From Micromonospora sp. DSM 45708 (GTDB lineage: Bacteria > Actinomycetota > Actinomycetes > Mycobacteriales > Micromonosporaceae), in the NCBI RefSeq assembly GCF_039566955.1, contig NZ_CP154796.1, positions 4,464,001 to 4,528,000 on the forward strand: a stretch of DNA of 64,000 nucleotides, given 5' to 3'. Position numbers and translations under genes: made by a program. Shown in pieces: positions 17,801-26,300 of this stretch. The notes under the pieces were generated by a model. It had not been told where the DNA came from, ran no database searches, and saw only the letters and a list, made by a program, of their open reading frames with translations. Within the stretch, counting starts at the first letter, position 1. The number at the start of each line of letters is the position of its first letter.

Positions 17801-19230
17801 GCGCACCGGCGCAGCGGTTGACCGCGCCGACGTCGTTCGCGGCCCGCTCGTCCGGCAAGTCCTCGACGTCGGTCGCGTCGGTCGCGCCCCAGGCGGACCC
17901 GTGGACCGCCGTGCCGGGCTACCCGGCGAACGTGATGGACAACCGGGTCGTCACCGTCGACGGCAAGGTCTACTCCATCGGCGGCGGCGACGGGACGACG
18001 TCCAGCACGAAGAACTACCGGTACGACCCGATCGCGCAGACCTGGACCGCCATCGCGGACCTGCCCGGCGCCCGTACCGCCATGACGGTCGGCGTGATCG
18101 ACGGCAGGATCGTCGCCACCGGCGGCTGGGGCGCCTCCGGTCCGGACGGCACCACCTGGTCGTACGACCCGGGGGCGAACACCTGGACCGCGAAGGCGAG
18201 CAACCCGGCGCCCCGGTCGGCCGCCGGCCAGGCCGTCGCGGACGGCAAGCTGTACGCGGTCGGCGGCTGCACCACGGCCAGTTGCCTGCCGATGTCCAAC
18301 TCGGTCGTCCGGTACGACCCGGGCGCGGACGCGTGGCAGACGCTGCCCGCCTACCCGAAGTCGGTGGCGTTCCTGTCCTGCGGCGGGATCGACGGCACCG
18401 TCTACTGCACCGGCGGCAACGACGGCACGACCTCGCAGAAGGCCGGCTACGCGTTCGACCCGGGCGCCAACGCCTGGACCGCCATCGCCGACGCGCCGGC
18501 CGACAACTGGGCCGCCTCGTACGCGGTGGCGAACGGCAAGTTGCTGGTCGTCGGCGGGTCGCAGGGCGGCGCCATCACCAACGCCGGCTTCGCGTTCGAC
18601 CCGGCGACCGGTTCCTGGGCCAACCTGCCCAACGCCAACGCACCCCGCTACCGGGGCGGCGCGGCCTGCGGGTTCTACAAGGTCGGCGGCTCGTCGGGCG
18701 GCTTCACGGCCACCAAGGACAGTGAGGTCCTGCCCGGCTTCGGCGAGTGCGCCGAGGGTTCGGCCGACGTCAGTTGGCTGACCGTCGACACGTCGAAGGT
18801 CACGCTGGCGCCCGGCGCGAAGGTCACGGTCACGGTCGGCATGACCGCGAACGTGGACCAGCCGGGCACGTACTCGGCGTCCGTCGCGATCAAGGAGAAC
18901 ACCCCGTACGCGGTGGCGCCGGTGGCGGTCACCATGGTCGCGCAGCCGCCGACCACCTGGGGCAAGCTGTCCGGCACGGTCTCCGGCCGGAGCTGCCAGG
19001 GTGCCACCGCCCCGCTGCCGGGCGCGACCGTGCAGGTCGACTCCTGGGCGAGCTCGTACACCTTCACCACGGACGCCGACGGTCGGTACGCCTACTGGAT
19101 GGACCGGCGCAACAACCCGCTCACGCTGATCGTCGCCAAGGACGGCTGGAAGCCCCAGACGCGCCCGACGAAGATCAACTCCAACACGCCCACCGTCGAG
19201 GACTTCACCCTCTCCCCCACCCGCTGCTGA
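14842..19230 (+). CDS. Secreted multidomain subtilisin-like serine protease (S8) with Kelch propeller
   Basis: 1462 residues from ATG 14842, chosen because GGAGGAGG (14826-14833) lies 8 nt upstream; the in-frame ATG at 14812 has no such site. A Sec signal peptide ends near AQAQA (about residue 40), followed by a propeptide-like region. Catalytic triad: Asp199 (SIDSG), His245 (GHGTHTMG) and Ser415 (GTSMAAPH). After it come two carboxypeptidase-regulatory-like beta-sandwiches (about 490-650), an adhesin/MAM-like jelly roll (about 670-830), another regulatory-like domain, then Kelch repeats (about 1015-1300, YSIGGGDG, VGGC, VVGGSQGG) and a final regulatory-like domain. Role: extracellular protein degradation. 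It ends in a strong hairpin. The flanking paralogous winged-helix regulators suggest a dedicated control unit. Confidence 0.93.
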   Translation: MLRRPHRTGLAGRLVSAGAALVLAATALAATGNPAQAQAAGVSAGDKIRPELTRQLQGKSEGDFWIHFGDRADLGRAGAVKDWNQRGTAVAAALRKTAAESQAKIRAELDRSGTTYQTFWATNAIKVTGGSLAMAQNFAAHTEVDGIYAPVEYKLPETVAGTDEKSTNAVEWGIANINADDVWSQYGVKGAGITVASIDSGVQFDHPALVNAYRGNNGDGTFDHNYNWYDAAGECDDGPCDSDGHGTHTMGTMAGADGANQIGVAPEVKWIAANGCCPTDAALISSGQWMLEPTDLAGQNPDASKRPNIINNSWGTTAPSNEPFMEDVTNAWTASGIFGVWSNGNNGPACQTSGSPGSLASNYSTGAYDVNNNIASFSSRGTGQNGEIKPNISAPGVNVRSSVPDNSYASASGTSMAAPHLAGAIALLWSAAPTLVGDVTATRALLNDTAVDKADTQCGGTADDNNVYGEGRLDALALLAAAPIGDNGTLAGKVTDAAGAPVAGATVTLTGAADRTLTTGADGTYSSLLPAGDYQVVVSAFGYASRTLTATVTKNTTTTLDVVLTAVASVTVSGQVTDGSGHGWPLYAKVSVAGTPISDYTTPATGRYSLKLPAGSTYRLTIEPQYAGYLTVTKEVTVGTANLTANVAVPADPEKCATAPGYTVSSDGEYETFDGTGVPDGWSVVDNAGSGQVWEFTDAGERGNLTGGSGNFAIIDSDNYGNGGKQDTSLVSPVVDLTGVSAPVIRFNQDYNWLNSDRADVDLSLDGGTTWSNVLRQAADVRGKVTEVPIPQAANQSQVRVRFHYYDASWEWWWEVDNVLIGSKLVCKPVDGGLVLGHVRDKNDNSYVNGATVTSKDRPAEKATTVATPDDTELPDGFYWMFSSLTGTHPFTASAGNYVSQTKQVTVETDWATTATFQLAAGRLSVQPTSLTGTARMPSGKVSKTFTVTNTGGAPVDVEFSERDGGFVLQRADGSQLSEQALLGSTGAPAQRLTAPTSFAARSSGKSSTSVASVAPQADPWTAVPGYPANVMDNRVVTVDGKVYSIGGGDGTTSSTKNYRYDPIAQTWTAIADLPGARTAMTVGVIDGRIVATGGWGASGPDGTTWSYDPGANTWTAKASNPAPRSAAGQAVADGKLYAVGGCTTASCLPMSNSVVRYDPGADAWQTLPAYPKSVAFLSCGGIDGTVYCTGGNDGTTSQKAGYAFDPGANAWTAIADAPADNWAASYAVANGKLLVVGGSQGGAITNAGFAFDPATGSWANLPNANAPRYRGGAACGFYKVGGSSGGFTATKDSEVLPGFGECAEGSADVSWLTVDTSKVTLAPGAKVTVTVGMTANVDQPGTYSASVAIKENTPYAVAPVAVTMVAQPPTTWGKLSGTVSGRSCQGATAPLPGATVQVDSWASSYTFTTDADGRYAYWMDRRNNPLTLIVAKDGWKPQTRPTKINSNTPTVEDFTLSPTRC

Positions 19231-19239
19231 CGCAGCCAT

Positions 19240-19290
19240 GACGGGGAGCGGCCCGCCCGGTGCTCCGCACTGGGCGGGCCGCTCCCCGTC
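19240..19290 (+). terminator. Strong hairpin terminator after the subtilase gene
   Basis: A perfect 19-bp GC-rich stem (19240-19258 with 19272-19290) and a 13-nt loop start 10 nt after the stop codon. There is no U-tract, as is common in actinomycetes. Confidence 0.85.
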
Positions 19291-19310
19291 TGCACGCCGA
19301 TCGAGCACTA

Positions 19311-19337
19311 CCCACCCCACCCCACCCCACCCCACCC
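19311..19337. repeat. Short tandem repeat (CCCAC)n
   Basis: Five consecutive CCCAC units plus a partial one lie in the intergenic space between two convergent genes. It is a simple sequence repeat with no visible function. Confidence 0.85.
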
Positions 19338-19354
19338 GGCCCCCGCGGCCTGAG

Positions 19355-19416
19355 CGTTGATCAAGGAGTTTGCGTCTGCCGGGGCACCGGAACAGACGCA
19401 AACTCCTTGATCAACG
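19355..19416. terminator. Perfect 24-bp inverted repeat, probable bidirectional terminator
   Basis: Left arm 19355-19378 and right arm 19393-19416 are exact reverse complements (they begin CGTTGATCAAGG and end CCTTGATCAACG) around a 14-nt loop. It lies between the convergent subtilase and winged-helix regulator genes, 19 nt after the regulator's stop. The arms are less GC-rich than their surroundings. Termination is the simplest reading; a dispersed genomic repeat is the alternative. Confidence 0.7.
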
Positions 19417-19434
19417 AGGAGCGGGGTGGCGGGT

Positions 19435-20172
19435 TCAGGGGGTCAGGCGGAAGCCGACGCCTCGGACGGCGTGGATCGTGGTCGGGGCGTTCAGGCGGGC
19501 CAGCTTGTGGCGGATGCGGCGGACCACGGAGTGCATGTCGGAGCCCCGACCGAGGTGGTCGTTGCCCCAGACGGCACGGTGCAGGCGGGCGTACGTCCAC
19601 ACCTGGCCCGGGAGGCCGGCGAGGCAGACCAACAGGTCGTGCTCCAGCGGCGTCAGCCCGACCTCCCGCTCCCGCCAGCGCAGCACCCGCCGGTCGGAGT
19701 CCACGGCCAGCTCCGGCCCGGACGAGTCGACCGGCGACCGGTCCGCCACCTCGGCCGACGACGCGGCCGGGGAACCGGCGGGCGGGCCGGCGGACGGATC
19801 GAGCGGAGACCCGGTCGGGGGAACGACGGGCAGCCCGGCCGACGGATCGCGCGGAGACCCGGTCGGGAAACCAGCGGGCGGCCCGGCCGATCCGGCCGAC
19901 GGGTCGACCGGCAGGGCCGGCGTCCCGGTCCGGGACTCAGCCCGCGGGGCCGGCGTCCCGGTGCGGGGGTCGGCCGGCACGTCGCTGTCGGAGGCGGGGC
20001 TGACGGCCGGCGGCGGGACCGCCGGGCGGCGGACCAGGTCGAGGAACCGGCGCGCCTGATGGGCACTGGAGACGATCAGGAACGTCTCGGTGCCGCCCAA
20101 CAGTTGGGCGAGTTGCCGGCGTTCGGCCGCCGTGGACGCGATGCCGATGACCAAGGACGGGATCACGGTCAT
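19435..20172 (-). CDS. Winged-helix DNA-binding regulator with repetitive Pro/Ser linker
   Basis: 245 residues from ATG 20172, preferred over ATG 20214 because AAAGGTGGG precedes it. An N-terminal segment (PSLVIGIAST ... FLIVSS) matches that of the regulator at 14048. A low-complexity linker of about 100 residues rich in Pro, Ser, Gly and Asp follows, encoded by imperfect DNA repeats at about 19780-19930. The C-terminus is a Trans_reg_C winged helix (VGLTPLEHDLLVCL ... VVRRIRHKLARL ... HAVRGVGFRL). There is no receiver domain. With its paralogue it brackets the subtilase gene. The variable linker could set the distance between a sensory or dimerising N-terminus and the DNA-binding domain. Confidence 0.82.
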   Translation of the reverse strand: MTVIPSLVIGIASTAAERRQLAQLLGGTETFLIVSSAHQARRFLDLVRRPAVPPPAVSPASDSDVPADPRTGTPAPRAESRTGTPALPVDPSAGSAGPPAGFPTGSPRDPSAGLPVVPPTGSPLDPSAGPPAGSPAASSAEVADRSPVDSSGPELAVDSDRRVLRWREREVGLTPLEHDLLVCLAGLPGQVWTYARLHRAVWGNDHLGRGSDMHSVVRRIRHKLARLNAPTTIHAVRGVGFRLTP

Positions 20173-20375
20173 CCATTCCCACCTTTCCGGCAGGCTGGGG
20201 TGCAGCGCCGGCAATTACCGCGACATTTTCGACGCGGCGGATCGGGCCGGCCACCGGGCGTGACGCGCTGCGGAGCACCTGGTGCGGAACGCGGCCTGAA
20301 GCGTGCTGGAGCTGCGGTTTCGTGAGGCTACGGGGCGAGCTACCGGGGATCATATAGCCGCCCACCGATGATTGG

Positions 20376-20401
20376 TATAGCAGTTAACGTCGATGTAACT
20401 G
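20376..20401 (+). promoter_or_regulatory. Candidate -10 box and inverted repeat upstream of STAS gene
   Basis: TATAGC (20376-20381) is followed by CAGTTA (20381-20386) and TAACTG (20396-20401), 6-bp arms separated by 9 bp, in an unusually AT-rich stretch. Another TATAGC lies at 20353. The position suits a promoter with a repressor site for the STAS gene. The rest of the gap 20173-20505 shows nothing else I recognise. Confidence 0.4.
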
Positions 20402-20505
20402 CGTTCGGCAAGATGACCGGCAGAAATTGCGCCGACCCGCACGTGTCCGAGAAGGACTCGGGTGGTGGCACACCGCCGGTACCCCCTGGACCCGACCGGG
20501 GTCCG

Positions 20506-20934
20506 ATGAGAACCCGGGCGTACGCCGGTCTGATCCGCGTGACCACCCTCGTGCTCCGCCTGCCCGGCACGACGCCGACCCGCGCGGACGTCGCGGTTCG
20601 CTGCGCCGAGTTGGCGGAGGCGTTACGGGGCCGCGACCGGGGCGTGGTGATCTGCGACGTGTCCGCGGTGACCCGACCCGACCTGGTCACCATCGAGACG
20701 CTGGCCCGGCTCCGGTTGACCGCCACGCGGTTCGGGTGGCGGTGGGAAACCCGCGGGGCCGGTGCGGCCCTACGCGACCTGGCCGGCCTGCTGGGGCTCG
20801 CCGACACCCTCGTCGAGGCGGTCCGGCAGGCCGAAGAGCGGGAACAGGCGGTCGGTGTCGAGGAAGTGGTTGAGCGAGGTGATCCGACCGCCGGAGAGCC
20901 CCACCACGATCAGCGACCAGGGCACGTGCCCTGA
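20506..20934 (+). CDS. STAS-domain protein (anti-sigma-factor-antagonist-like)
   Basis: About 142 residues from ATG 20506; GTG 20539 or an upstream ATG at 20368 are alternatives and the start is uncertain. The fold signature is an STAS domain: beta-strand TTLVLRLPG, helix, VVICDVSAV at the usual acceptor region, then [19 protein letters not shown] and a final [11 protein letters not shown] helix. The usual phosphorylatable Ser/Thr after the central strand is not obvious (AVTRPDLV), so partner switching may not be phospho-controlled. The last 165 bp overlap the 3' end of the convergent ECF sigma gene; the C-terminal tail after about residue 110 is hydrophilic and may be a by-product of this overlap. 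The layout suggests regulation of the neighbouring sigma factor (inference). Confidence 0.7.
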   Translation: MRTRAYAGLIRVTTLVLRLPGTTPTRADVAVRCAELAEALRGRDRGVVICDVSAVTRPDLVTIETLARLRLTATRFGWRWETRGAGAALRDLAGLLGLADTLVEAVRQAEEREQAVGVEEVVERGDPTAGEPHHDQRPGHVP

Positions 20935-21780
20935 GGCGGGCCCGGGCCGGTACTGCCCGAACGCCGGCATGCCGTTGGCCGCCACCGGCACCAGCCGGGA
21001 CCCCCGGCAGCCGTGACCCGTGCCGGTCATCCACGCCGTGATGTGGTCGGGCCCCCGCAGCCACAACGGCACCGGCGGCATCGACAGCGTCGCGTCCTCG
21101 TGCAGCAGCTCGGTGAGCGCCGTGAGGTCGTACGACTCGAACGCGCGCACGTAGCGGGCCAACAACGCCTGCTGTTCCTCGTCCAGCGGCCGGCGCACGT
21201 CGGTGTCGGCGCCGGCCGACGCGAGCGTGGCCCGCGCCCGTTGCAGCGCGCTGTTGACGCTCGCCACCGACGTGTCGAGCAGGTCCGCGACCTCCTGTGC
21301 CGACCAGGCCAGCACCTCACGCAGGATCAGCACGGCCCGCTGCTTCGGCGGGAGGTGCTGCAACGCCGCGACAAGCGCCAGCCGGACCGACTCCCGCCCG
21401 GCGATCACGTCGGCCGGGTCGCCGGACTCGGCGAGGACCCGGTCGTCCGGCACCGGGCCCACCCAGATCTGCTCCGGGCGCGGTTCGCCGGGATGGGCGG
21501 CGGTGCCGCTGCCGGCCGGACCGAGATCCATCGGCCGGATCCGGCGCTGCGCGCTGGCGGTCATGTTCAGGCAGACGTTCGTGGCGATCCGGTACAGCCA
21601 GGTCCGCAGCGCGGAGCGCCCCTCGAACCGGTCGAAGTTGCGCCAGGCCCGGACGAACGTGTCCTGCACCGCGTCCTCGGCCTCGAAGGCCGAGCCCAGC
21701 ATCCGGTAACAGTAGCCGGTCAGCTCCGACCGGTACGCCTCGAGTTGCGTCTCGACGGGGACGCTCGCCACCTCGCTCAC
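20770..21780 (-). CDS. ECF sigma-70 family factor with C-terminal SnoaL-like domain
   Basis: 336 residues from GTG 21780. Region sigma2: [20 protein letters not shown] and [20 protein letters not shown]; region sigma4: [19 protein letters not shown]. After that comes an NTF2/SnoaL-like domain of about 120 residues ending [10 protein letters not shown]. The overall layout matches the TIGR02960/SigG-type ECF group, in which the extension takes the place of a separate anti-sigma factor. I chose the GTG because a TAGTTT -10 box lies 7 nt before it, giving a leaderless mRNA; the ATG at 21801 would lie upstream of that promoter. The 3' end overlaps the convergent STAS gene. Confidence 0.88.
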   Translation of the reverse strand: MSEVASVPVETQLEAYRSELTGYCYRMLGSAFEAEDAVQDTFVRAWRNFDRFEGRSALRTWLYRIATNVCLNMTASAQRRIRPMDLGPAGSGTAAHPGEPRPEQIWVGPVPDDRVLAESGDPADVIAGRESVRLALVAALQHLPPKQRAVLILREVLAWSAQEVADLLDTSVASVNSALQRARATLASAGADTDVRRPLDEEQQALLARYVRAFESYDLTALTELLHEDATLSMPPVPLWLRGPDHITAWMTGTGHGCRGSRLVPVAANGMPAFGQYRPGPASGHVPWSLIVVGLSGGRITSLNHFLDTDRLFPLFGLPDRLDEGVGEPQQAGQVA

Positions 21781-21787
21781 GCTGCCG

Positions 21788-21793
21788 AAACTA
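21788..21793 (-). promoter_or_regulatory. -10 box for leaderless ECF sigma gene
   Basis: TAGTTT on the minus strand ends 7 nt before GTG 21780. The placement fits transcription starting at the start codon. Confidence 0.5.
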
Positions 21794-21895
21794 GCCCACA
21801 TGCTGCGCGAACGCGAACACCCGGAACGCGCGTGCGCCGGTGCCCCACCATGCCCCGCGGCCTGCGCCGCCGGGCCTGTCGAAAGGACCGATGTC

Positions 21896-22300
21896 ATGGC
21901 CACGTACGGCAGCCTGCACATCCCCGCCCACCACCGGGGGCGGAAGATGCCGGCCGTGCTGTTGCTGCCCGGCAGCGGCCCCACCGACCGCAACGGCGAC
22001 CAGCCGCCCGCACTCACCCCGCACACCCTGGCCAAACTCGCCGACGCGTTGGCGCGCGACGGAATCGTCAGCCTGCGCTTCGACAAGTACGGCACGGGCC
22101 GCACCGGGCTGGGCGCCCGGGCGTGGCACGGCGGGTCGGCCACACCGGTCGACCCGCGCGGGTCAGCGAGGCCGGAGCGGGCGGGACCTGGCCGGCGGGA
22201 TGGGCTTTCGACCCCACGCTGATGTTCGCCGACGAGGTCGACGGACTGCGGCGGTCCTGCCCGCGTGCGGTTCCCGGCCGGCGTCCGCGTCGAGCACCCC
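21896..22300 (+). pseudogene. Decayed alpha/beta hydrolase gene (5' fragment)
   Basis: From ATG 21896, with GAAAGGA 8 nt upstream, about 78 residues read as the N-terminus of an alpha/beta hydrolase: [17 protein letters not shown] (oxyanion loop) and [13 protein letters not shown]. After about 22130 the frame turns into Arg/Pro-rich nonsense and stops at 22222. A related piece ([15 protein letters not shown]) continues in another frame near 22200-22250. The nucleophile elbow and the rest of a normal protein of 280 or more residues are absent. It is most likely a frameshifted and truncated remnant. Confidence 0.65.
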
Positions 22301-22352
22301 GCGCGCGGTGCGCCGCGACCCGAATTCGTTTGGCGGGACGGCGGGACGGCTC

Positions 22353-22358
22353 TACGGT
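22353..22358 (+). promoter_or_regulatory. -10 box for leaderless APH-like gene
   Basis: TACGGT, with 6 nt before GTG 22365 and no Shine-Dalgarno sequence. Confidence 0.5.
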
Positions 22359-22364
22359 CGGGCG

Positions 22365-23249
22365 GTGCGCCCAGGAGAGATCGTCGTCACCGTCCAGCAG
22401 GTGCGCGCGCTGATCGACGAGCAATTCCCCGAGTGGTCGGATCTGCCGATCGTCGCGCAGCCGTTGACCGGCACCGACAACGCGCTGTTCCGGCTCGGTG
22501 ATTCCCTGACGGCGCGCCTGCCGCGAGCAGGGTGGGCGGTCGACCAGGTGACGACGGACGCGACCTGGCTGCCGCGACTGGCGCCGCACCTACCGGTACC
22601 GGTACCGGTTCCGGTCGCGGTCGGCCGTCCGGGCGGGGACTATCCGTGGCCGTGGTCGGTCGTCCCCTGGCTGGACGGGCGCAATCCGGAAGCCGGGCCG
22701 GACCTCGTCGACCTCGCCGTCGACCTCGCCGGCTTCGTGCACGCGATGATCGGGATCGAGCCGATGGGCGGGCCGGTCAAGGAGGGGATCCAGCGCGGCG
22801 TACCTCTGGTGCAGCGGGACGAGCTGACCCGCCGGTCGATCGCGACGTTGGGCGACCGGATCGACCGGCGGGCGGTGACCGCCGCGTGGGACGAGGCGAT
22901 GGCGGTGGACGAGTGGCCCGGACCGCCGGTATGGCTGCACGGTGACCTCCTGGGCGGCAACCTGCTGGTCGACCGGGGCAGGCTCACCGGAGTGATCGAC
23001 TTCGGCGGTCTCGGCCGGGGCGATCCGGCGGTCGAGGTGCGGCCGGGCTGGAGCCTGTTCGACGCCCGCGCGCGGGCCGCGTACCGGGAGGCGCTCGGGT
23101 TCGACGAGGCGACCTGGGTACGCGGGTGGGCCTGGATGCTGTCGGGTTCGCTCTACTGGCTGGCGGACCTGTGGGACTCGATCAGCGTCGACGACCGCGA
23201 GGAAACGTTCCGCCACATCGACCACATCGTGCGTCACCGCCACGACTGA
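22365..23249 (+). CDS. Aminoglycoside-phosphotransferase-family kinase
   Basis: 294 residues. The APH/choline-kinase fold is shown by a nucleotide-binding N-lobe ([18 protein letters not shown]), the catalytic Brenner motif [14 protein letters not shown], and the metal-binding [27 protein letters not shown] segment is typical of the macrolide/unknown-substrate branch. GTG 22365 was chosen because TACGGT lies 6 nt upstream (leaderless) and the family's N-terminal helix starts there. It acts in the cytoplasm, phosphorylating a small hydroxylated compound; neither substrate nor resistance role can be assigned from sequence. Confidence 0.88.
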   Translation: MRPGEIVVTVQQVRALIDEQFPEWSDLPIVAQPLTGTDNALFRLGDSLTARLPRAGWAVDQVTTDATWLPRLAPHLPVPVPVPVAVGRPGGDYPWPWSVVPWLDGRNPEAGPDLVDLAVDLAGFVHAMIGIEPMGGPVKEGIQRGVPLVQRDELTRRSIATLGDRIDRRAVTAAWDEAMAVDEWPGPPVWLHGDLLGGNLLVDRGRLTGVIDFGGLGRGDPAVEVRPGWSLFDARARAAYREALGFDEATWVRGWAWMLSGSLYWLADLWDSISVDDREETFRHIDHIVRHRHD

Positions 23250-23321
23250 TCCTGTCCGGCGTCGGGTCCGCCACAAGGCACGATCGGGGTCCGGTGACGC
23301 GGGCGGGCGGTCCGACGCCAC

Positions 23322-23327
23322 TACGAT
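23322..23327 (+). promoter_or_regulatory. -10 box for leaderless glycosidase-like gene
   Basis: TACGAT lies 6 nt before GTG 23334. Confidence 0.5.
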
Positions 23328-23333
23328 GCGAGC

Positions 23334-26300
23334 GTGGCTCAGGTTCGGGGTCCGTACCCGTTGGTCGCCGCCGCCGTGGTGGTACTGCTGCTCGGCGCGG
23401 GCGTCGCCTGGAGCGTTGACGACGCGTTGGGGCTGAGCCACTCCCCCGCCGACGTGCCGCGTGAGACGGCCGCCGCCGCGCCACCCCGGACGCCGGCCCC
23501 GGTGCCGCCGCTGGCCTCGATCGTGGTGCCGGACCAACTCCGCACGGTCAAGGCCGCCGCCGCCGTGGCCGACGCGCTCGCCGCGCGGGGCCGCCCCCGC
23601 CCCACGGTCACCCCGACCGCGCCGGACCGGACCGGACCACCTCCACACACGGGCACCGACACCACCGGTCCGCACGGAACCGACCCGAACACGAGCACCG
23701 GCCCGGACAAGACGATCACCGCGACGGTGACGACGCTGCGGGCGGAACTGCGCTCCGGCGGGGCCCCGGAGTCGTACCGGATCGACGCCCGCCCGGCGGA
23801 GCTGACCGTCACCGGCGACCTGGCGGGCGTCGCGGCCGGGCTCTACCGGCTGGCCGACCGGATCCGCTCCGGCGTCGACGTGCTGCCGGCGGCGGAGGCC
23901 GGCCGGCCGGTGACGCCCCGGTTGGGGCTGCGGCTGACCGACGCCGGCTCGGTGGGGCGCGAGCCGGACCGGGCCGCGTTCGCGGCCGGCGACGACTACC
24001 GCCTCAACACCGACGTGGTCACGCCCGCGGTGCTGCCCCGGGCGCCGTGGGTGGACGCCGCGGCGGTGGCGCGCATCGACGCGCAGTTCCGGCAGTTCGT
24101 CGACCACGCGGTGGCGCAGGGCTACAACGGCGTCGTGGTGCCCGGCTTCCTGGAGTACGTGACGTTCGCCGGCGTGGGCGACGGGCACGCGGTCTACCCG
24201 GCCGGCGACCCGCACGTGGACCGGGCCCGCGCGATGGTGACGGCGTTCGGGCCGGTCTTCCGGTACGCCGCCGAGATGGGCCTGAGGGTCTTCCTGCTCA
24301 CCGACATGCTCGCGGTGTCGCCGCCGCTGGAGGCGTACCTGGACCGGACCGTGGGCGGGCTGGACACCACCGACCCCCGGCTCTGGGCGGTCTACCGGGC
24401 CGGGCTGGCCGAGCTGTTCGCGAACATGCCGTTCGTCGCCGGCCTGATGGTCCGCGTCGGCGAGGGCGGCGAGGTGTACGCGGGCAGCGGCTGGGACTAC
24501 GGCTCGACGCTCGCGGTCACCACCGCCGAGGGCGTCCGCGCGATGCTGCGGGCGCTGCTCGACACCGCGGCCACGGCCGACAAGGAGGTCATCTTCCGCA
24601 CCTGGACGGTGGGCGTGGGCGCGGTCGGCGACCTGCACACCAACCCCGACGCGTACGCCGAGGTGCTGGGCGCGTTCGACGATCCGCACCTGATCGTGTC
24701 CACCAAGTACTCGCTCGGCGACTTCTACAGCCACCTGCCGTTCAACACCACGCTGCGCGGCGGCACGCACCGGCGGATCGTGGAGTTCCAGGCGCGGCGC
24801 GAGTTCGAGGGGTTCGGCGCGCTGCCCAACGACCTGGGCCCGCTGCACCGGGCGGCGCTGCGCGCGTTCCTCGCCGCGAACCCGCACGTCGAGGGCGTGT
24901 GGAACTGGACCCAGGACGGCGGGCCGCTGCGCGCCGGGCCGATGTCGCTCTACCTGCGCGCCGGTTTCTGGCAGCTCTACGACCTGAACACGTACGCGGT
25001 GGCGCGGCTGGCCTGGGACCCGGACACCGATCCGGCGCGGGTGACGGCGGACTGGGCGTACCGGACGTTCTCCGCCGACCCGGCCACTGTCGCGGCGATC
25101 GGGCAGGCCATGGCGCTGTCCCGGGCCGCGGTCACCACGGGCCTCTACATCGGCCCGTACGCGGACACGTCGGTGCGGGCGCTCGGGCTGGAACCACCAC
25201 CGATGATGTGGATCTTCGAGTGGGACATCCCGACCGGTGACTCCGCGGCGCTGGACAGCATCTACGCGGTCACCGGCGACCGGGTCGACGCGGCGGTCGC
25301 CGAGGGCGGTGCGGCGGTCACCACGGCCCGGCGGATGCGGGAGCTGGTGGCCGGCACCGACCCGGCGACGTGGCGGGACGCCGCCCTGCGGGCACGGTTC
25401 GTCGACACGCTCGACTACCAGGTCGACCTGTTCGTGACGCTGGCCGCCTATCGGACGATGGTGCTGCGGCACGCGCAGTGGCTGGACACCGGTTCCGCCA
25501 CCGCGTACGCGCAGTGGCGGTCGGCCGCCGGCGACTACCGCGAGGCGCGGGACCGGCACCGGCAGCGCTACGCCGGGGACGTCGACCTGCCGGCGTACCG
25601 CTTCACGGCGGCCGACCTCGGCGCGCGGCGGGCGGACCGCGACCCGGCGATGGCCTGGGCGGCACGGGCACTGCTGGTCCTGGTCGTGGCCGTGGTGGCG
25701 CTCGGGCTGCGCGGGCGCGGGCCGGGCGGCGCGGCGGCGCGGGCGCTGCTGCTCGGCGCGCTGCGGCCGTGGCGGGTGGCGGCGCTGCCGGTGCCGGCGG
25801 CCCGGCTGGACCGGATGCTGGTCTGGCTGGTCCCGGCCGTGGTGCTGGTGGCGAGCCGACTGGTGTTCACCTGGTTCGCCGCGCCCGCACACCTGCTGGT
25901 CACGCTCGGCGGGTGGGCGTTGTTCGCGCTGGTGGCACGCCTGGCGGTGGGGCGGCGGGACCCGTTCGGGCTGTGGGCGGTCCTCGGCGGCGTGGCGCTG
26001 CTGCGCAGCGTGCTGCTGCTGGCAGTGCTGGCCGGGCGCGGGCCCGGCGGCTACTGGTTCGTGTTCTGGACCGCGCCGGCCCGGCGGTCGGTCTACCTCA
26101 CCGTCGCGGTGGCGGCGTTCTGCTGGCTGTTCGTGGCGACCGCGCTGGTGCTGCGCGACCGGTACGGCATGATCCGCCGGCGGGCCGCCGGGTTGACGCT
26201 CACCGCCGCCGGGGTGCCGCTCGCGGTGCTCGCCGGGCTGGTCGCGTGGATCGGCCTGGAGCGGGCGCTGACCGTGTGGAACGACCAGATGGCGTTGCTG

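Noticed and set aside
14821..19401. 1526-codon minus-strand frame opposite the subtilase
   Set aside because: Antisense artefact; the plus-strand frame has a signal peptide, RBS and catalytic triad.
20368..20505. Longer N-terminus for the STAS protein
   Set aside because: The added 46 residues are not STAS-like and overlap a likely -10/operator, so ATG 20506 is preferred, with low certainty.
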